Source of the DNA: Tuctoria greenei | Lineage: Eukaryota; Streptophyta; Magnoliopsida; Poales; Poaceae | Reading direction: 5' to 3' | Assembly (NCBI GenBank): GCA_036927565.1 | Contig: JAYESD010000001.1 | Span: 16,616,001-16,680,000, forward strand | Length of the DNA: 64,000 bases | Translations under genes and position numbers: made by a program | Notes under the pieces: model-generated | What the model saw: only the letters and a program-made list of their open reading frames with translations | Told to the model about the DNA's origin: nothing | Databases searched by the model: none | Shown here: in pieces, positions 57,508 through 64,000 of the stretch | How the letters are laid out: every line of letters begins with the position of its first letter | Numbering within the stretch: the stretch's first letter is position 1

Positions 57508-59088
57508 TTGCTTGCAACTAAATCTGACCTTGGTAATTTATTCGATGCTAAGGAGATGTGCTATGCTTTAGTATGCAAAGAAGCCATGTTTTCACTTCAT
57601 GAATTGTCTATTGCATTGCCCCCTGCTGTTGCTAACCTTTTGCAGGAGTTTGAGGATGTGTTTCCCTCCGAGATACCCCCTGGTTTACCACCCATGAGAG
57701 GCATTGAACAAAAGATCGATTTGATTCCAGGAGCAAGCTTGCCAAATCATGCAGCATACAGGGCGAATCCAGAGGAAACTAACAAAACTCAGCGACAAGT
57801 CCAAGATCTTTTGGACCGCGGGTACATTCGTGAAAGCCTTAGCCCTTGTTCCGTTCCTGTTCTTTTGGTTCCTAAGAAAGAAAGTAGTTGGGGCATGTGT
57901 GTTGATTGTCGAGCGATTAATAACATCACCATCCAATATCGTTATCCTATTCCTTGCTTAGATGACATGCTTGATGAATTGAGTGGTGCTATCATCTTCA
58001 CAAAAATTGACTTGCGTAGTGTTTACCACCAAATTAGAATGGCACTAGAAGATGAATGGAAAACTGCATTTAAAATCAATTTTGGACTTTATGAGTGGTT
58101 AGTCATGCCTTTTGGTTTAACTAATGCACCCAATACCTTTATGCGATTAATGAACGTGGTTTTACGTGCTTTCATTGGAAAATTTGTGGTAGTTTACTTT
58201 GATGATGCCCTCATTTACAACAAGTCATATGATAAACATCTTGATCATTTATGTGTTGTTTTTACTGTTTTGAGAGATGCACGTTTGTTTGGTAACCTCA
58301 AAAGTGCGTCTTTTGCACCAATCGAGTCTCGTTTCTGGCTATGTCGTTTCCTCGCAGGGAATTGAGATGGATGAGATAGGTTTGTAGTTTTCTTGGTCTT
58401 GCAGGTTTTTATCGCCGTTTTGTGCGGGATTTCAGCACCATTGTAGCACCTCTGCATGAGCTAACGAAGAAGGGAGTGCTATTTCGATGGGGCAAACAAC
58501 AACAACAAGCTTTTGATGCTCTCAAATCGAAGCTTACACAAGAACCATTGCTACAACTTCCTGATTTTGACAAGACCTTTGAGCTAGAATGCAATGCAAG
58601 CGGTATTGGTATTGGAGGCGTTCTCATACAAGGAGGTAAACCCATTGCTTTCTTTAGTGAAAAACTTCATGGTCCTTCTCTGAATTATTCTACTTGTGAT
58701 AAGTAATTGTATGCCTTAGTGCGAGTATTACAAACTTGGCAACATTATCTTTGGTCTAAGGAGTTTGTCATACATTCTGATCATGAATTATTGAAGTATC
58801 TTAAGTGTCAAACCAATCTAAATAAACGACACGCTAAATGGATTGAGTTCATAGACGTTATACCATGTTGTCCCAACTTGATCATAAAATCTTTGGTTTG
58901 GAAACAATAAAAGCATTATATCCTACTGATTTGGACTTCAAAGATGCTTTTGAAAATTGTAGAGAAGGAAGAACTTGGAAATCAATATGTGCTGCGAGAG
59001 GGTCTCCTCTATCGTGCTAACAAGCTATGCGTTCGAGCTAGCTCTGTTCGTCTACTACTTTTGCAGGAAGCATATGGAGGAGGTTTGA
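57508..59088 (+). pseudogene. CRM-type RT, RNase H and start of integrase
   Basis: RT is open at 57,508-58,365 with DCRAINNITIQYRYPIP, MPFGLTNAP and YFDD (Asp codons 58,201-58,206), intact. A frameshift at about 58,310 scrambles the thumb. RNase H follows (58,422-58,910) with the first catalytic Asp changed to Asn (ECNASGIG, codon 58,593-58,595), an in-frame TAA at 58,704 and a conserved SDHE. The integrase N-terminus (YVLREGLLYRANKLC) is cut at 59,088. Confidence 0.88.
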
Positions 59089-62000
59089 TGTATAACCACC
59101 TTAAGTCTTTTATTTGTTGTGTTTGGAACATAGAACACTTGAGAAACGTGTTCTGCTAACACGAAAGGCTCCCACTTATATCCTTGACGGTTAAGATCAA
59201 CGATAGTGAACCTGTACTTGTATTGTACAACACCTCTGGTTCCATCAACCCAGTTGCAACGGAAAAGAGGAATCTTGAATACTTGAAATTCAAGCTCCCA
59301 GATCTCTTGTATTTGACCATAGTACATGTCTTTGTCTTGGCCCACAGTGTTATAAGCATCAACACGGACACCACTATTCTGATACGTGCTTTTCTTATCT
59401 TGTTCTACAGTGTAGAACCTGTATCCATTTATGTCGTACCCTTGATATGCAATAATTGTGAATATGGGACCACAAGCCAACTTTTTTAGGTACTCACTTG
59501 TTTGAGTATCCAATGAGTGAGAAATCCGATCTCGGAGCAAGCCAATGAATTTTCTCCTGTGTTCATTTGCTAACCATGATTTATTGCGGCCAGGATTATC
59601 TCTAAGCACCACCTCCTTGTGCTCATCGAGGTACTCTGACACAATGGACATGTGTTGCAACACGTGGAAATAAGCGGGGAAGAATAAATGTGAATATGGA
59701 GTTATAGCCTTCTTCCCAATGGTCCCTTTTCCTGTGAGCCTCCCCTCATGACGAGACTTGGGAACACCAATCGAGTTACCCGGGTCAGTGTAGTTTAGAG
59801 CCCACTCCACAGCTTCCTCTGTAGAGTATCCTTGTACCATGTTGCCCTCAGGGTAAGCTCGATTTCTAATGAAGGACTTCAGTATACCGTTGAATCTCTC
59901 GTAAGCATACATCTGGTGAAGGAACACAGGGCCAAGTAGCTTTATCTGCTTAATAAGATGATTTGTGAAATGGACGCTGATGTCGAAAAAGGCAGGTGGA
60001 AAATACATCTCAAGGAAGCATAAAGTTTCATAGTGCCTTTTTCCAATTACTCGAGATCTTCTTCACATAGTACTTTTTGACCAATTGCATTGATGAAAAA
60101 GCAAAAGTTCATTATAGCCTCCCGAACATTGACTGGTAGGATATTCTGAATTCCAACAGCAATCATCTGCGTAAGCAATACATGGTAATCATGAGACTTC
60201 ACAGCGGGAGCTACTTTTATATCTGGAAATGAAATAAGCCTTGAGACGTTCGTCGAGTAGTCGGATGGTACTTTCACATTTTTAAAGAACCCACAAAACT
60301 CTTTTTTTTTTCATTTTTTGAAAGGGTGATGCATGATATGGGTAGTTCCATTCCTTTTACCGAGTCAACGATCCACAACTCAAGCCTACTTCTCATTTTC
60401 ATTAGATCTACCCATGCATGTCCATGGTCCCGAGTTTTCCCATCCGTGTTAAGCAATGTTCCGAGTAGGCTCTCGCACACATTCTTATCAACATGCATCA
60501 CATCAATCGAGTGACGAACGTCTAAGGTCTTTCCAATACGGTAGCTCCAAAAAAATCGATTGCTTCTTCCACATGTCATCTTCACTAGTATTTTTGCCAG
60601 TCCTTTCTGCTTCCCAAAGACGACATGGATATCCTTGACCATTTCATAGACTTCATGACCCGCGATGTGAGGTGGAGGATGCCTCCTCTTAGTGTCACCA
60701 TTGAAATTATCCTTCATACTCCGAAACGGGTGTTTCATTGGAATGTAGCGTCGATGTCCCATGTACACTATTTTTCGTGACTCACTCAAGTACTGTGAGT
60801 TTGTTTCTCTCAAATAATGTGGACATCCGCAACCTACTTTCTTACTCTGTCTAGACAAGTTACGTGCCGCTGGAGAATCACTAACATTCATAAATAAAAT
60901 GGCTTTGAGGTGAAAGTACTCACACTTGTGGTCATCCCAGGCCTGCACTCCGTCGTTGTACCACAACTGCTTCAAATCTTCAACCAGAGGCCTAAAATAA
61001 GTGTCGATGTCATTCCCAAGTTGTTGTGGCCCCGTTATCTGTCCTGACATCATAATATATTTTCGTTCGTTGCACAACCAAGGAGGAAGGTTCAAAATTG
61101 TAAGCACAATTGGCCATGTGCTATGTGTGCTACTGTTCAAAAAAGGATTCATGCCATCGGTGCTCATTGCGATCCTAATACTCCTCAAAATAATGGCAAA
61201 TTCATGATTTTGTGAATCAATGATTCGCCAGCGTGTGGCATCAACAGGATGTCTTATAATTCCAGCATCCTGCTTATGCTTCTCTTTGTGCCATCGCAAA
61301 AATCTTGACTCCTTCTTGTTTGCAAACCAACGCTTCAAACAAGGAATGATAGGAAAGTACCAAACCACCTTTTTAGACCCTCTTTTTCTTCTATTGCAGT
61401 TCTCGTCATCACCTTCGTCTTTCCTACGATTGAATCTGTCCACTCCACAAATAGGGCATTTGTCGAGGTCTTCGTACTCAGGACCATGATATAAAATAAA
61501 ATCATTCTTGCACGCGTGGATTTTCTCCACCTCCAAACCTTGTGGATAGATTATCTGTTTTGCCTCATAAACTGTCGTAGGGACTGTGTTGCCTTGGGGT
61601 AACATGTCCTTAAGGAGCATCAACAATTCCTTAAAACTACAATCACTCCATCTGATGCTTGCCTTCAACTAGAAAAGTTTTACCATCACAAACAGTCTGG
61701 TGTACTTAGCCTCACAACCATGATACAATGGCTTCTTCAAGTCTTCTATCATCTTCTTGTAATTTGCAAGTTTACCATTACTGTACTGATCATCGTCGCC
61801 ATGTCTCACAACATTGCGTACCATCTCCTTTATGTTATTCACCTGAAATTCAATGTCGTCATCGGTGAACCCTGATATATCTGGCTCGTTCACATCCTCG
61901 TCGTGATCTTCTTGGACAGTAGTAGGGACCTCCCTCTCTAGATATGAATCTCTCATCCCTGCTTAATTAAGCCCCTCCTCCCCATGTTTGTTCCAACATC

Positions 62001-62226
62001 GATAATCCACCATGAATCCATGCGTGATCAAATGTGACCTCAACACTTCATCTGTGAGATATCTCTTCTCATTCTTGCAGTGTTTGCAAGGACAACAAAT
62101 AGTCCCTCTAATGTTGTCCAACATGTATTTCTTCGCAAAAGCGATAAAAGCATCTACCCCTAGGATATATTCATTGCAAAGACGCGACCCATACATCCAA
62201 CTTCGATCGACGGCATCTACGTACAA
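59089..62226 (-). pseudogene. TNP2-type CACTA transposase, frameshifted
   Basis: Domains in order: transposase-associated N-domain with Cys/His pattern (62,226-61,963, SWMYGSRLCNEYILGVDAF, then CPCKHC), an acidic linker (61,956-61,669), the Transposase_21 core (61,668-60,274, with CPICG, WHKEKH, DGMNPF and IDVMHVDKNVCE), then DUF4218- and DUF4216-like parts (60,277-59,089, MYAYERFNGILKSFIRNRAYPEG). Breaks: stop near 61,965, stop near 61,668, frameshift in an A-run (T-run on + at 60,303-60,312), stop near 60,010. The true N-terminus is uncertain; a splice acceptor may lie near 62,218. Confidence 0.9.
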
Positions 62227-62479
62227 AAAAGAAGAGCTAAATCAAAGAAACTCGAAGCCACTGATAATCACCGGAAGCCAACTTCAATCAAAGAAGATCT
62301 AAAGGTAAAAAAATAGGAAGGAACAAGAGAGGAGGAGAGGTCTAATCCTTTTATTTTAAAATTCATTAATAATCACCTCAAGACTTTTAGAATGAAAGAG
62401 GGAAAGAACAGAGCAAGAGTAGGGCAGATTTGGTAGCCACTTGTTCTGCCACATCTGGGAGGTCGTAGAAGGGCAACAA

Positions 62480-62879
62480 AAAATCGAGACGAAACGATAT
62501 AAAGCTCGTCTCTCTATAGAGGGAATGGGAGACGAGCCCGCTTCCATAACAAAAGGGAGACGCGCCTGGCCGGTGAGTATGGGAGACGAATCGGATTCGA
62601 TTATGAAAGAAGACGAATGGCAAGGAAAGTCTATCTCAGTTACAAAAAAATATGAGTCGTTCTCAATAGAAGCGCGTCTCCAGTTTGTCAAAGAGGTGGG
62701 TGCGTCTCGTATACCTACGTAATTGAGACGAGCTTTATTGTAACACGTCTCCTTGTACGTTCAACTGAGCCATGTCAGATCCTCGCTGAGGTGGGCACAT
62801 CTCTCTTAAGGTTATCAAAGACGTACTTCTTTTAGCACATAGCCCATCTTTGTCTTCTATTTGGGTTTCTTACGTAGTG
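62480..62879 (-). repeat. CACTA-2 subterminal repeats and TIR
   Basis: Nine perfect GAGACG/CGTCTC hexamers lie at 62,486, 62,507, 62,529, 62,557, 62,583, 62,675, 62,703, 62,725 and 62,746, in both orientations. The terminal repeat is at about 62,856-62,879. This is the expected layout of transposase- or TNPA-binding sites. Confidence 0.85.
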
Positions 62880-64000
62880 GTTTTTCATCTGCAATGTTTC
62901 AAACTTGCTTTACACTTATGGGAAGATTTGCTTAGTACTTTTTTACTATATTTTGATGTGTTTTGGCTGATCATGGTAGACACTATCTTTCTATGTTTGC
63001 ATCATGCTTATGTGAGGTGCTCACGTAAGGTGTTGTGGTTTTTGAATGAACGAGAGTCAAGTCGAGGACTTGTGCTCGGAAGAATTAGTTGTTTGTTCAT
63101 GTGCAGGTGTTTCTTGAGGTCAAGACATGGATGGTGATGGGATCCATTGAACTACTCTTAGGTAGAAGATGAGGTTCAACGACCAAGTTCGTGAGGAATT
63201 GTGGTTGAGTTGATCGGGAGGTCATGCAACATATTTGGGTCAAGAACAATGCATATGAAGGTACCGTGGACATTGTTAGAAATTGTTTGCACATGTGCAA
63301 GGGGTGCATGGACGTGGCAACATTGTTCCAAGGCGTGATGAAGAGAAGTGTACGTGAAGATGTGGCCAGAAAGGTCCAACCGGCTGGATTATGGACTCAG
63401 ACTGTGACTGAGTCAGTTATGGCTCAAATATGAAAATGTTTGAGTTGGTTCTGGCTAGATTTCATGGAGTCAAGAACTTGAGTTGTTTTAGAAATGTTTA
63501 GGACGTTCATAAGGTGTTAGGAAGTCTTAATACTGCTTCTATCTGCATATAGAAGAGTCTTGAAGAGTTATGGAATGTTTCGGTTGAAGCTGAGTAGGAT
63601 TAGAGTCCTAGTTTGGATTGGGTTGGCCTTGGAGCTGGTTATAAAAGCAAGGAAGGCCAGATCTCATGGTGAGATGACTTTGTGATGTTCCTCTAATGTT
63701 TGGATCAATAAACTTTGTAGTTTAAAGGAACTTTTGTGTCTTGTTCATCTGACATGTTGCAGGCAAGTTTTTCTTGTTGAGTTTCTGCACAACACTACGT
63801 TGCTTTAGTGTTTTTATCATAACTCGAGTTTTACAGATCCAATTAATGTGAATCTTTTTTTGTTATCTTCAAAACTTGATTATATTTAATCTATGGTAAG
63901 TTCATGATAATTGGATATGTGTTTTATTATCTACACGAGTTTCTTTGCAGTGTTGCAGATCTGATTTTTATTCAAGTAGAACAGATTGACTTTTGTTCGA
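62880..64000 (+). repeat. C1-type LTR, probable 3' LTR of C1
   Basis: Aligns with about 33,983-35,110 of the C1 5' LTR at roughly 85% identity (35 differences in a 236-bp sample). It starts at the CACTA-2 border and runs off the window about 245 bp before its expected end. It shares the TATA box, poly(A) signal and all main blocks. The left 340 bp or more of the LTR is missing. Confidence 0.85.
63640..63712 (+). promoter_or_regulatory. TATA box and poly(A) signal of the second C1 LTR
   Basis: TATAAAAG at 63,640 and AATAAA at 63,707 stand at the same spacing as in the first copy (34,745 and 34,812). Confidence 0.62.

Larger units (their letters stand above)
53601..59088 (+). mobile_element. 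CRM-type (centromeric) Ty3/gypsy element, truncated
   Basis: The LTR (53,601-54,462) begins TGATGAGAAC and ends ACTCATCA, as in CRM/CRR elements. Gag, protease, RT and RNase H follow in the + direction. The gag block DDPFAKVKFTIPSF and the RT linker (RGIEQKIDLIPGASLPN) fit the CRM clade. The element ends inside the integrase N-terminus at about 59,088, where CACTA-2 starts. The 3' LTR is missing. Bases 53,596-53,600 (ttcgt) are the expected left duplication. Confidence 0.85.
59089..62879 (-). mobile_element. CACTA-2: CACTA transposon with TNP2 transposase, 3' end missing
   Basis: The 5' end on the - strand is CACTACGTAAGAAACCC at 62,879, followed by a subterminal zone of GAGACG repeats and the transposase gene. 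The left side stops at about 59,088 inside or just after the transposase, next to CRM sequence, with no CACTA terminus. The right flank is a C1-type LTR, so CACTA-2 had inserted there. Bases 62,880-62,882 (gtt) would be the 3-bp duplication. Confidence 0.85.

Noticed and set aside
53601..59088. Firm claim that the window is centromeric
   Set aside because: One old CRM-type copy without satellite repeats is not enough; kept only as a hint.
59184..59489. A + strand ORF opposite TNP2
   Set aside because: It is antisense to well-conserved transposase domains and has no domain of its own.

Overview
The window is nuclear DNA of a plant, almost certainly a grass. It is built almost entirely of transposable elements, many inserted into one another. 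The evidence is a set of plant lineages typical of grass genomes: Ty3/gypsy chromoviruses with a chromodomain, a Tat-lineage gypsy element with a second archaeal-type RNase H, a CRM (centromeric retrotransposon) type element, SIRE-type Ty1/copia elements, CACTA elements with a TNP2 transposase, and small hAT- and Mutator-like elements. I see no convincing intact host gene, rRNA, tRNA or CRISPR array. All identity figures were counted by eye on short samples.

Left block (1-27,863). E1 (81-14,924, + strand) is a chromovirus with very long LTRs of about 4.0 kb, an intact extra ORF (ORF0) before gag, and a decayed gag-pol. Its 3' LTR is cut at 14,924. There it abuts E2 (14,925-25,583), a Tat-lineage element on the - strand. 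E2 carries a large antisense ORF on the + strand that contains a plausible 79-bp spliceosomal intron. E2 lies against the 3' end of a CACTA element (CACTA-1, to 27,348). Four exons of a CACTA-borne gene survive there, followed by an array of subterminal hairpins and the terminal inverted repeat (TIR). A second CACTA-like terminus ends at 27,863.

Middle (27,864-33,640). This AT-rich spacer holds non-autonomous DNA elements: a Mutator-like long-TIR element (28,797-29,574), a hAT element with a perfect 8-bp target duplication (30,289-30,946), a possible Tat-type LTR remnant, and a second hAT-like element, also with a perfect 8-bp duplication (31,995-33,453).

Right block (33,640-64,000). A copia element (C1) begins near 33,640. 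The chromovirus E3 (from 37,026) is inserted in its gag region. E4, a close relative of E3, is inserted in E3 gag in the opposite orientation (40,522-50,600, target duplication GTCCC). A SIRE-type copia fragment interrupts E3 RT at about 51,253, and a CRM-type element (53,601-59,088) interrupts the SIRE fragment. CRM then joins abruptly to a CACTA element with TNP2 transposase (CACTA-2, 59,089-62,879, - strand). CACTA-2 lies inside a C1-type LTR that continues to the window end. One large deletion at about 59,088 would explain why CRM, SIRE, E3, C1 and CACTA-2 are all truncated there.

No element looks autonomous: the pol genes carry stops, frameshifts, deletions or substituted catalytic residues. 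LTR divergence fits the nesting, with C1 at about 15% and E4 about 6%. The most unusual signals are the clusters of short palindromes of type CGGACTAGTCCG shared by unrelated gypsy and copia LTRs, the spliced antisense ORF of E2, the intact ORF0 of E1, and the CACTA-1 gene remnant whose introns look duplicated.
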